Source of the DNA: an uncultured Pirellula sp.
GTDB taxonomy: Bacteria > Planctomycetota > Planctomycetia > Pirellulales > Pirellulaceae
Length of the DNA: 14,978 nucleotides
Assembly: GCA_903892365.1 (NCBI GenBank)
Contig: CAITIF010000497.1
Coordinates: 1 to 14,978 of the forward strand
Direction of reading: 5' to 3'
Below the pieces are notes generated by a model. That model saw nothing but the letters and a program-made list of their open reading frames with translations, searched no databases and was not told the DNA's origin. This document shows positions 1 through 6,203 of the stretch, in pieces. The translations under genes were made by a program, and so were the position numbers. The first letter of the stretch is position 1, and the number at the start of each line of letters is the position of its first letter.

Positions 1-74
1 AACCACCCGGCCAATGCCCCGGCGGAAAGCAGCCCGATAGCAACCAAGCTTCGCGTTACCGATTTGGTCGTCAT
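1..74 (-). CDS. N-terminus of a secreted or membrane-anchored protein (partial)
   Basis: Reading leftward from an ATG at 74-72, the frame stays open to the window edge and encodes about 24 residues: MTTKSV, a basic RS pair, then a hydrophobic run (LVAIGLLSAGALAGW). This looks like a signal peptide or an N-terminal membrane anchor. The ATG lies one base after the TGA of the MarR-type gene, so the two are almost certainly co-transcribed and may be translationally coupled. An AGG-containing stretch (AAAGGCAAG, 87-79) just upstream could be its ribosome binding site. MarR genes are often followed by RND/HlyD efflux adaptors, which begin with exactly this kind of anchor. That identity is inference only, because nearly all of the protein is outside the window. 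Confidence 0.6.
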   Translation of the reverse strand, partial: MTTKSVTRSLVAIGLLSAGALAGW

Positions 75-75
75 T

Positions 76-642
76 TCACTTGCCTTTCGAAGAGTTTGGC
101 GATTGAGTCGCGGGTTTCGCTTGGTCGGGTGAATCCAATTGAGCCATTTTTTGAAACAGGCTCAGCAGCAGCACTCGTTCTTGCGGAGTCAGATTGGCGA
201 GATTCGCGCGGTGGAATTCATTCTTGGCTTTGGTTGCTGACTTGTAGAGCTTGGTCCCTTTCGAAGTCAGCTCAATAAAAACCACCCTTCGGTCCGTGAG
301 CGATCGGGATCGAGTGACGAGCCCCTTGGTTTCAAGAGCGTCCACGATTCCCGTGAGAGTGTTCACAGCAATTCCGAGCTGAAGGGCCACTTCCTTCATC
401 ATTTGAGCCCCCTTATCGCCGAGCACTTCCAGAAGGAATTGTTCGTGATGACTTAATTGCGTGTGTGGACCGCGGGAAATACTTCGATTTGCATTTTGAA
501 ATCGACGAATGATTTCCTGAATAATCTGTCCAAGTTCGAGAACATGCTGGTCTAAACGAGGCAAGGTTTTTAGGTCAATCACTTCGTAGAAGGAAAAGTT
601 CGGAATGCGAAGTATTTTGCTTGTCGAAATGCGATCTGTCAA
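76..642 (-). CDS. MarR-family winged-helix transcriptional regulator
   Basis: This is a dimeric winged-helix repressor or activator of the MarR family, whose members usually bind palindromes near their own promoter and release on binding phenolic or other small ligands. The winged helix spans about residues 67-130. The recognition helix is near 93-107 (VNTLTGIVDALETKG), and the wing holds the family signature DRR (117-119) followed by VVFIELTSKG. Long helices on both sides would form the dimer interface. The 188-residue length exceeds the usual 140-160. The excess is an N-terminal leader and a Ser/Pro/Lys-rich C-terminal tail (171-188). The first codon used here is TTG (642-640) with no clear Shine-Dalgarno; a GTG at codon 21 is an alternative, so the true start is uncertain. 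It is divergent from the APC permease and one base from the next minus-strand gene, which is its most likely target. Confidence 0.85.
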   Translation of the reverse strand: MTDRISTSKILRIPNFSFYEVIDLKTLPRLDQHVLELGQIIQEIIRRFQNANRSISRGPHTQLSHHEQFLLEVLGDKGAQMMKEVALQLGIAVNTLTGIVDALETKGLVTRSRSLTDRRVVFIELTSKGTKLYKSATKAKNEFHRANLANLTPQERVLLLSLFQKMAQLDSPDQAKPATQSPNSSKGK

Positions 643-805
643 TCGATACTCAAACGTTGGTGGGAGACTTCAAGGTTCTTCCAGATTGTTTGTATTTCCA
701 TCCGCAAGAGCTTTCGAAGAGTTAGAAGGGAGCTAAAATGGCGGCCATCCTCTCGAAATATAGTTTTTCGGTAAGTGGTTTGATTTAAGCAGAAGGCTTG
801 GGTTC
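643..805. promoter_or_regulatory. Divergent promoter region between the MarR-type gene and the APC permease
   Basis: These 163 bases separate two divergent genes and must hold both promoters. I cannot assign convincing -35/-10 boxes. The one structured element I see is CTTTCGAAGAGTT at 711-723, containing the palindrome TTCGAA. The same 13 bases occur at 84-96, just upstream of the gene that follows marR. Such a pair could be operators of the MarR-type protein, but TTCGAA-like strings are common in this DNA. A Shine-Dalgarno-like AGAAGG at 791-796 sits 9 bases before the permease ATG. Confidence 0.45.
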
Positions 806-2350
806 ATGGCTAATCAGTTGTTTCGAACGAAGTCCCTTGACTCCATGGTTACAGACATGGAACAAGGAAGCAGGCTAAAGAGGTCTTTAGGGCCTGTTGC
901 CCTAACGTCCCTGGGGGTAGGAGCGATTATCGGGACTGGGATCTTTGTGCTTGTGGGCAAAGCGGCTGCGGATCAAGCGGGACCAGCGATTGTGCTGTCA
1001 TTCGTGGTCGCCGGATTGGCCTGTGTTTTCGCAGCACTCTGCTATGCGGAATTCGCATCGATGGCTCCTGTTGCTGGCTCTGCCTACAATTATGCTTACG
1101 CAACCATGGGAGAGCTGATGGCTTGGATTATTGGCTGGGACCTGATTCTCGAATATGCAGTCGCATCGTCGACCGTGGCTCATGGATGGTCCAAGTATTT
1201 GCAAAAGCTACTCGGCCAATTTCAGCTTAATTGGTTTGGCGATGGGGGGGCATTGCACCGTTTTTCAGATGCTCCGTTCGACTTCAATTCTGCAAAAAAA
1301 GCCTCCGAGATGACGCTTGCTTCGGGTGAAAAGTTGACCGTCGAAGCAGGTTCTTTCTTTTCGACGGGTTACTTCTTTGATTTGCCAGCAGTGCTTATCA
1401 CTGCAATCGTTACCTTTGTTTTGGTACGAGGCGTTCGCGAAAGTGCGTTTACCAATGCGATTATGGTGGCGATCAAGGTTGCGGTTGTTTTGTTCGTAAT
1501 CGTTGCGGGGTTCCGATACATTAACGTAAGTAACTGGACCGATAATTTTGCTCCGTACGGATATGGTGGGATCACGTTATTTGGCCAACAGATTTTTGGT
1601 TGGAGCGACAAAGGAGTAATGGCGGGTGCGGCGGGCGTAATTTTCGCCTATCTGGGGTTCGACGCGGTATCGACTCAAGCAGAAGAAGCTAAAAATCCAA
1701 AGCGAGATTTGCCAATCGGTATTATTGGATCGCTCGTTATTTGCACCTTGCTTTACGTGTTAGTGTCCGCAGTCCTGACGGGTATGGTTCGATACGATCA
1801 AATCGATAAGAATGCGCCCGTGGCCACCGCCTTTGAGCAAGTTGGCTTCGAATCCGCTCAGTTTGTTGTTACGGTCGGAGCGATTGCTGGTATCACTTCG
1901 GTGCTACTGGTAATGATGATGGGGCAACCACGAATCTTTTTGGCGATGGCTCGAGATGGGCTGTTGCCGATTGGTTTTTTTGGAGCGGTACATCCAAAAT
2001 TCCAAACTCCGCATAAATCAACCATATTAACGGGCGTGATTGTGGCGTTGGCCGCTTCTTTACTGCCGCTCAATATTCTTGCCGACTTAACAAGCATTGG
2101 AACACTGTTTGCTTTTGCTCTGGTTTGCGGCTCGGTTTTGGTGCTTCGTTTCACAGATCCTGAACGTCCAAGGCCGTTCCGTTGTCCATTTTCCCCTTGG
2201 TTTCCAGCTGCTGGAATTGTTCTTTGTGTTTTGCTGATGTTGTCTCTTCCCGGGGAAAATTGGCTTCGGCTTGTTGCTTGGTTGGCGGTTGGATTGGTTA
2301 TCTATTTTTGTTACGGTTATTGGAACAGCCGCTTAAGAAATGCAAATTAG
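806..2350 (+). CDS. APC-superfamily amino acid permease (CAT/YfnA-like)
   Basis: This is an inner-membrane secondary transporter of the amino acid-polyamine-organocation superfamily, closest by eye to the cationic amino acid transporter (CAT/YfnA) group. The 514 residues fit 12 or more membrane helices. The diagnostic glycine-rich TM1 motif GAIIGTGIF is at 39-47, preceded by the family-typical lead-in RLKRSLGPVALTSLGVG. TM2/TM3 carry the usual ALCYAEFASMAPVAGSAYNY segment. The TM6-like segment GVIFAYLGFDAVSTQAEEAKNPKRDLPIGI is also typical. An exposed loop of about 55-60 residues between TM3 and TM5 regions (about 135-193) is longer than in many bacterial members and is probably external. The ATG start is supported by AGAAGG 9 bases upstream. 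The substrate cannot be read from sequence; a basic or broad amino acid specificity is a guess. The next gene is another transporter on the same strand, 166 bases on. Confidence 0.93.
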   Translation: MANQLFRTKSLDSMVTDMEQGSRLKRSLGPVALTSLGVGAIIGTGIFVLVGKAAADQAGPAIVLSFVVAGLACVFAALCYAEFASMAPVAGSAYNYAYATMGELMAWIIGWDLILEYAVASSTVAHGWSKYLQKLLGQFQLNWFGDGGALHRFSDAPFDFNSAKKASEMTLASGEKLTVEAGSFFSTGYFFDLPAVLITAIVTFVLVRGVRESAFTNAIMVAIKVAVVLFVIVAGFRYINVSNWTDNFAPYGYGGITLFGQQIFGWSDKGVMAGAAGVIFAYLGFDAVSTQAEEAKNPKRDLPIGIIGSLVICTLLYVLVSAVLTGMVRYDQIDKNAPVATAFEQVGFESAQFVVTVGAIAGITSVLLVMMMGQPRIFLAMARDGLLPIGFFGAVHPKFQTPHKSTILTGVIVALAASLLPLNILADLTSIGTLFAFALVCGSVLVLRFTDPERPRPFRCPFSPWFPAAGIVLCVLLMLSLPGENWLRLVAWLAVGLVIYFCYGYWNSRLRNAN

Positions 2351-2386
2351 CATGACCTCCGAAGTGCAGGATTAGGCGGTTTTTTT

Positions 2387-2411
2387 GTGTCCAGGGTAAT
2401 TCCCTGGACAC
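2387..2411. repeat. Perfect 10-bp inverted repeat between the two transporter genes
   Basis: GTGTCCAGGG (2387-2396), loop TAATT, CCCTGGACAC (2402-2411). A run of seven T (2380-2386) lies immediately before the stem on the plus strand rather than after it, so this is not a standard intrinsic terminator for the APC permease. It could still stall transcription, be a REP-like palindrome, or be a protein-binding site in the leader of the downstream symporter gene. Confidence 0.6.
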
Positions 2412-2516
2412 ATTCTGTTCGACGGTTGGTATGTTCTGGGGTACAGCCGGTTCGGCACATGTGTTTTCTCACTTCTTCGAACACGATTGCTTGCGTGGAA
2501 AGTGCAATTTGATTCA

Positions 2517-3950
2517 ATGCCAATGCCGAAAATCTCATTAACGAGCAAAATCTTTATAGGGCTGTTTCTCGGTATCTTGATCGGTTGGTTGGTTCCACCC
2601 TTGGGCTTGGAAGCAAGGCCGTTATCGAATCTTTTTTTGAATCTGATCAAGTCCATCATTGCTCCGCTAATCTTCGCAACACTGGTGGTTGGGATTTCTG
2701 GAACCGGTGATATCAAACAAGTTGGCCGAATCGGGGCGAAGGCCTTTTTGTATTTTGAAGTGGTCACCACGCTTGCTCTGTTCATCGGTCTAATTGCGGT
2801 GAACCTCGCGCAACCCGGAAAAGGGTTAAGCCTAGCCAGCATTGAAAAGACCGAAAACAAGAAAGAGCTCTCGGAACGGGCTCGGGATCTAGCAAATGAA
2901 GCGAAGGAGGTAGCATCGGCAGCGAAAGTTGCGTTGCAAGAAGGAAAATCGTCGGAAGCCTCGGAGCAAAGCGCGAAAGCGATCAACCTTGCCAGCGAAG
3001 CATCGGAAGTTTTATCCCGAGGTATTGTCGCACCGGAGCCACCCCCCAAGCCACAATCATTCGGTGACATCATTGCGCACTTGTCACCCACCTCGATCAT
3101 CAAGGCGATGGCCGAAGGGGATGTTCTTCAAATCGTTGTCTTCTCGGTTTTGTTTGCATTGGCGGTAACCAGCATTGGGAAAAAGAAAAGCGAGCCTATC
3201 GTAAAATGGTGCGAGTCGTTAGCGGATGTGATGTTTCGCTTTACAGAGTTCGTCATGAAATTCGCTCCGATCGGTGTTGGCGCTGCCATGGCTTATGCCG
3301 TGAGTCATAGCGGGTTGGAAGTGCTCAAAAATCTTGCGATGTTGGTCGGAACCTTGTATGTCGCATTGCTCGTGTTTTGCTTGGTTGTCTTATTGCCGGT
3401 TGCATTGCTCTTCAAAGTGCCTCTGAAAGATTTCTACAATGCAGTAAAGACGCCCGCGACGATTGCGTTTGCTACCACCTCCAGCGAATCAGCGTTGCCC
3501 AAGGCGATGGAGAACTTAGTCAAACTCGGTTGCCCGCAAAGGATTGTGGGGTTTGTTTTGCCAACAGGCTACTCGTTCAATCTGGATGGAACAACGCTGT
3601 ATCTGGCCGTCGCGTCCGTCTTTGTCGCTCAAGCAGCTGGCATCGAACTCAGTTGGTCACAGCAGATCATCATGATGCTAACCCTGATGTTGACGTCCAA
3701 AGGGGTCGCCGGAGTACCACGCGCTTCGCTGGTGATCTTGCTGGGTACCCTGGCGTCCTTTCATCTTCCCGTCGAAGGGGTGATCTTGATTCTGGGGGTA
3801 GATGAGCTGATGGACATGGCCCGAACTGCAGTCAACGTGATCGGAAACTGCTTGGCGACCGTGGTCATTACCAAATGGGAGGGGGCGTTTCGTAACGACG
3901 AATGGAAACAAGAAATGGAAGCGATCAACGTACCTGAATCGGAAGCATAG
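2517..3950 (+). CDS. Dicarboxylate/amino acid:cation symporter (DAACS/SDF family) with helical insertion
   Basis: This is a membrane symporter of the GltP/DctA/GltPh family, taking up acidic amino acids or C4-dicarboxylates with Na+ or H+. From ATG 2517 it has 477 residues against about 420-440 for typical bacterial members. Visible family marks are the N-terminal SKIFIGLFLGILIGW, the HP1 serine motif TTSSES (320-325), the TM7 motif NLDGT (355-359), HP2 SKGVAGVPRAS (394-404), and TM8 with D429, D433, R436, T437 and N440. The position matching GltPh Asp405 (an Na+ ligand) is Asn444 here. The extra length is a charged Ala/Glu/Lys/Ser-rich segment (about 104-178), probably an external helical or coiled-coil hairpin between TM3 and TM4, ending in a PEPPPKP hinge. 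The frame is open further upstream to a TTG at 2487, but family alignment favours ATG 2517 or 2523; GGAAAG (2497-2502) is a poor, distant ribosome site. The substrate is undetermined. Confidence 0.92.
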   Translation: MPMPKISLTSKIFIGLFLGILIGWLVPPLGLEARPLSNLFLNLIKSIIAPLIFATLVVGISGTGDIKQVGRIGAKAFLYFEVVTTLALFIGLIAVNLAQPGKGLSLASIEKTENKKELSERARDLANEAKEVASAAKVALQEGKSSEASEQSAKAINLASEASEVLSRGIVAPEPPPKPQSFGDIIAHLSPTSIIKAMAEGDVLQIVVFSVLFALAVTSIGKKKSEPIVKWCESLADVMFRFTEFVMKFAPIGVGAAMAYAVSHSGLEVLKNLAMLVGTLYVALLVFCLVVLLPVALLFKVPLKDFYNAVKTPATIAFATTSSESALPKAMENLVKLGCPQRIVGFVLPTGYSFNLDGTTLYLAVASVFVAQAAGIELSWSQQIIMMLTLMLTSKGVAGVPRASLVILLGTLASFHLPVEGVILILGVDELMDMARTAVNVIGNCLATVVITKWEGAFRNDEWKQEMEAINVPESEA

Positions 3951-4028
3951 TTTGTCGTTGGTGGTGATTATCACAAACGCAAAATAGCTCGGTCGATCAG
4001 CACTGGCAATGAGCACACCTAACCTCTT

Positions 4029-4058
4029 GCGACACTTCGGGGCAAGCCCGAGTGTCGC
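4029..4058. terminator. Strong stem-loop downstream of the DAACS gene (possible terminator or REP)
   Basis: GCGACACT(T)CGGG at 4029-4041 pairs with CCCGAGTGTCGC at 4047-4058: 12 base pairs with one bulged T and a 5-base loop GCAAG. It lies 78 bases after the symporter stop codon. No T-run follows, so it is not a textbook intrinsic terminator. It may act by mRNA 3'-end protection, or be one member of a dispersed palindrome family. Confidence 0.5.
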
Positions 4059-4079
4059 TTGGCCGGCGATTCCATTCAT

Positions 4080-4161
4080 AGCCCAGCGGGCGACATTTCC
4101 CTGCCGGTGGTGTAAACCACCGGAGCATTAGTTCCCATCAGCCCCAGCCCGGAGGGCGACA
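4080..4161. repeat. Pair of REP-like units, AGCCC-n3-GGGCGACA
   Basis: AGCCCAGCGGGCGACA (4080-4095) and AGCCCGGAGGGCGACA (4146-4161) match at 14 of 16 positions. Each holds a short CCC/GGG inverted pair. They are spaced 66 bases apart in the same orientation, and between them lies the 8-bp hairpin at 4104-4123. The arrangement resembles repetitive extragenic palindromes. Whether other copies exist in the genome cannot be seen here. Confidence 0.5.
4104..4123. repeat. Perfect 8-bp hairpin CCGGTGGT-GTAA-ACCACCGG
   Basis: A perfect 8-bp stem with loop GTAA, sitting between the two REP-like units. It is likely part of the same composite repeat element. Confidence 0.55.
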
Positions 4162-4279
4162 CATTGGCTAGCCTGTAGTGAATTCCCTTGTGCCGCCTTC
4201 CGGTCTTGGCAAATTGTTGCGCACGAGTGCGCTGGCCTTGGTCTGATAGATTTGTCTGACTCCAGCGAAGCAATGTTTA

Positions 4280-4359
4280 AAACACAGAGGCACAGAGGAC
4301 ACAGAGAGAAGGAGAGTCTGTGCAAGTCTTTTCTCTGTGTCCTCTGTGCCTCTGTGTTT
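4280..4359. repeat. Perfect 28-bp inverted repeat built of CACAGAGG units
   Basis: The left arm 4280-4307 and right arm 4332-4359 are exact reverse complements over 28 bases, with a 24-base loop. Each arm is itself repetitive: AAA, then CACAGAGG twice, then ACACAGAGA. Just outside the arms, TTTA (4276-4279) can pair with TAAA (4361-4364) if C4360 is bulged. As RNA or cruciform this would be by far the most stable structure in the window. From memory, very similar CACAGAGGCACAGAG palindromes recur in many unrelated environmental bacterial genomes and generate spurious short open reading frames on both strands. No terminal target-site duplication is obvious to me. It is probably a dispersed palindromic or miniature element rather than a gene. 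Confidence 0.85.
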
Positions 4360-4421
4360 CTAAAAGCGAGAGATCGGGATGGGGACAAGCTCGAATGCCT
4401 GCCCCCTGCAAATGACCGTGT

Positions 4422-4443
4422 CGCGGCTAGCGCCTGCGGCTCA
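4422..4443 (-). repeat. 22-nt dispersed REP-like repeat, copy 1
   Basis: Read on the minus strand it begins TGAGCCGC and ends GCTAGCCGCG. It matches positions 12993-13014 on the plus strand at 20 of 22 bases. It lies 17 bases beyond the DUF1559 stop codon, so it is in that gene's 3' region. Imperfect internal symmetry (GCCGC...GCCGCG, GGC/GCC) makes it REP-like. Confidence 0.6.
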
Positions 4444-4459
4444 GGATGTACAAGCCAGA

Positions 4460-6088
4460 TTAAGGGACATTGACGACTTCGCCACCTTGGCTGGTCACCA
4501 ATGCTTCCAAGGTTTCGCTGTCGATTGCGTTGGAAATCGTTCGGACCGAACCATCAAAAAAACCTGCTTGGGCGGTCGGCGCTCGGAGCAAGCTAAAGTT
4601 TTCCGAATCGTTCAAGTCCAAGTCCTCTGGTTTGGTCCATGGGACGGCATATTCATCTTGCACTTCGACAATGGCGATGGTGTACGATGTGCCATCCGTG
4701 ATGGTGGTGATTTTGGGTTTCTTAGAATTCCAGATTGTGTCGTCGCGATAGGGAGCCAGATATAAGGTATGCCCTTTTTCCGCCTGCGAGGATGGATGCC
4801 TGAAAAAGGCTGGCATGCGGTCCACCAGTTGAATGTTATGAGGGCTGTCCCAAGGTTCGTCTTGATGGAATTCTTGATACAAAGCATTTTCTTCGAGGTA
4901 TGGCAGCAAGGCAACTCGCCAGCTGAGCAGCTTCCCACCATTCTCATCAACCGTCGCGCGAAGTGGGAATTGTCGGTAGGCCGATTCGTGATTGAGCATC
5001 GCCAGCAAAAGTTGCTTCACGTTGTTGGAAGACTGCATCCGACGCGCTGCTTCGCGAGCCGCTTGTACCGCCGGTAACAGCAGACCCGTCAACACGCCGA
5101 TGGTCGGGATGGAATAGCTGTAGGCTCCGTTGATGGCGATTTCATCACCGTTGACGGTCCAGAGGTCGGCTTTACCGAGAAATTCTTTGGCACGCTCCAT
5201 GTATTGAAGACAGGCTTGCTTCAGCTCGGGGGACATTTCTTGTTCTTGACGGATCGCATTTCGCAGCGATAGCTCAGCGAATTCCATCCCATTAGTTCGT
5301 AGGTTTCCCAAGGCGGTTGCCAGTCTGGCGGCGGATTCACCGTCTTTCGCTACCAGCTTTAATTCGATTTGGGCGCTCAATCCAGCCATATCGTTGGAAC
5401 TGACGACATACTCCAGCTCTTCAATAACCACTTCGATATCTTGATACAAAGAGGGTGGGATCTGCGATTCCATATCGGCAAGGCCGCCTGCAATGATCGG
5501 CTTGATGTTGGCAAAGTTGGTTACCGATCGCATAGGATACTTGGAGGCATTCAGGAGATCGATCGCTTTACTACCCTTGGAAGGTTTGCCCAGCATTCGG
5601 CGAAGCGTCCCTTCGCTTCCGAACAGAATGACCTGCTCTTCCGTTTGAGCGATCTTGATGGGTGCATCGTTGGCATTGCGAGATCGCATCCCTTTGATTT
5701 TAGGAGAGTTCACTACTTCGCCGAACAGTTTGGAGCTCAAATCAGCGATGTCCACCGACTTGGTCGTTCGAATGACGCCACCAAATTCAGGTCCATTGGG
5801 GGAAGGCATACCTGCCGAGATGTCCACGCTTTCGATCAGCAAAGGGTCGACTCCTAGCTCTTGGATGCCAAATGCAGAAATGATCTCCCATGGAACCATT
5901 TCTAAGTCCTTGCGGTTGCGAATCGCCCCGATATCAATCGACGTGATGGAGATCGAATCGGCAACCGTTTGGCTATAACGCGGCGAAGGTGATTGGGCAA
6001 ATAAGTTGGCAGAAAGTGCGACCGAAGCGAACAGTCCCGTTAACCACAGAGGTAAAGTCCGCCCTTGAAGAAGGAGAGATTTCATCAT
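4460..6088 (-). CDS. Secreted DUF1559-domain protein (planctomycete family)
   Basis: The 542-residue product starts with a signal peptide (hydrophobic about 11-31, probable cleavage after SANLFA). Residues about 40-320 form a region I do not recognise, with alternating hydrophobic segments. From about 328 the DUF1559 signature appears: GVLTGLLLPAVQAAREAARR (331-350), followed by MQSSNNVKQLLLAMLNHESA, the YRQFP segment and LLSWRVALLPYLEE. The C-terminal FFDGSVRTIS (510-519) corresponds to the family's H-x9-DG end, but the usual His is not present at the expected spacing. Most DUF1559 proteins begin with a type IV pilin-like prepilin leader. This one instead has a Sec-type signal and the domain at the C-terminus. 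The function of the family is not established. Start ATG 6088 (or the adjacent ATG 6085) has no strong ribosome site. The gene stands alone, with 115 bases separating it from the upstream acyltransferase. Confidence 0.88.
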   Translation of the reverse strand: MMKSLLLQGRTLPLWLTGLFASVALSANLFAQSPSPRYSQTVADSISITSIDIGAIRNRKDLEMVPWEIISAFGIQELGVDPLLIESVDISAGMPSPNGPEFGGVIRTTKSVDIADLSSKLFGEVVNSPKIKGMRSRNANDAPIKIAQTEEQVILFGSEGTLRRMLGKPSKGSKAIDLLNASKYPMRSVTNFANIKPIIAGGLADMESQIPPSLYQDIEVVIEELEYVVSSNDMAGLSAQIELKLVAKDGESAARLATALGNLRTNGMEFAELSLRNAIRQEQEMSPELKQACLQYMERAKEFLGKADLWTVNGDEIAINGAYSYSIPTIGVLTGLLLPAVQAAREAARRMQSSNNVKQLLLAMLNHESAYRQFPLRATVDENGGKLLSWRVALLPYLEENALYQEFHQDEPWDSPHNIQLVDRMPAFFRHPSSQAEKGHTLYLAPYRDDTIWNSKKPKITTITDGTSYTIAIVEVQDEYAVPWTKPEDLDLNDSENFSLLRAPTAQAGFFDGSVRTISNAIDSETLEALVTSQGGEVVNVP

Positions 6089-6203
6089 TGGAACATCCCG
6101 AAAAAATTAAACTTTTGGACCTCAATACGTCCCGCCATTGTAGCCCATTCGATGTCTCCTTGGGTGTTCAAAGAAAGGTTTGGAAATCAGGTCCGATGCG
6201 TCT

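Larger units (their letters stand above)
3951..4459. other. Gene-free, palindrome-rich intergenic region (509 bases)
   Basis: The region lies between convergent 3' ends: the DAACS symporter on plus and the DUF1559 gene on minus. I see no credible protein gene; the short open frames across it are repeat-derived. It contains at least five structured elements (listed separately): a 12-bp stem-loop, two REP-like units, an 8-bp hairpin, a perfect 28-bp inverted repeat and a 22-nt dispersed repeat. Because both flanking genes end here, these elements may serve as termination or mRNA 3'-end stabilising structures as well as being mobile or dispersed repeats. Confidence 0.75.

Noticed and set aside
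2372..3103. 243-residue open frame on the minus strand over the DAACS gene
   Set aside because: It is antisense to a clear transporter and has no recognisable family, ribosome site or signal. It exists because the sense codons avoid antisense stops.
3377..3805. 142-residue plus-strand open frame inside the DAACS gene
   Set aside because: A +2-frame shadow of conserved transporter sequence; no independent support.
4280..4359. Intrinsic terminator
   Set aside because: The arms are 28 bp with a 24-base loop and no T-run; the internal tandem units and wide distribution fit a dispersed palindrome better.
4252..4473. Open frames on both strands over 4128-4473
   Set aside because: Their proteins (Cys/Leu-rich or Gln/Arg/Thr-rich) are translations of the CACAGAGG inverted repeat, a known source of false gene calls.
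5369..5857. 162-residue plus-strand open frame over the DUF1559 gene
   Set aside because: Antisense to a gene with a signal peptide and a family domain; the product has no recognisable features.
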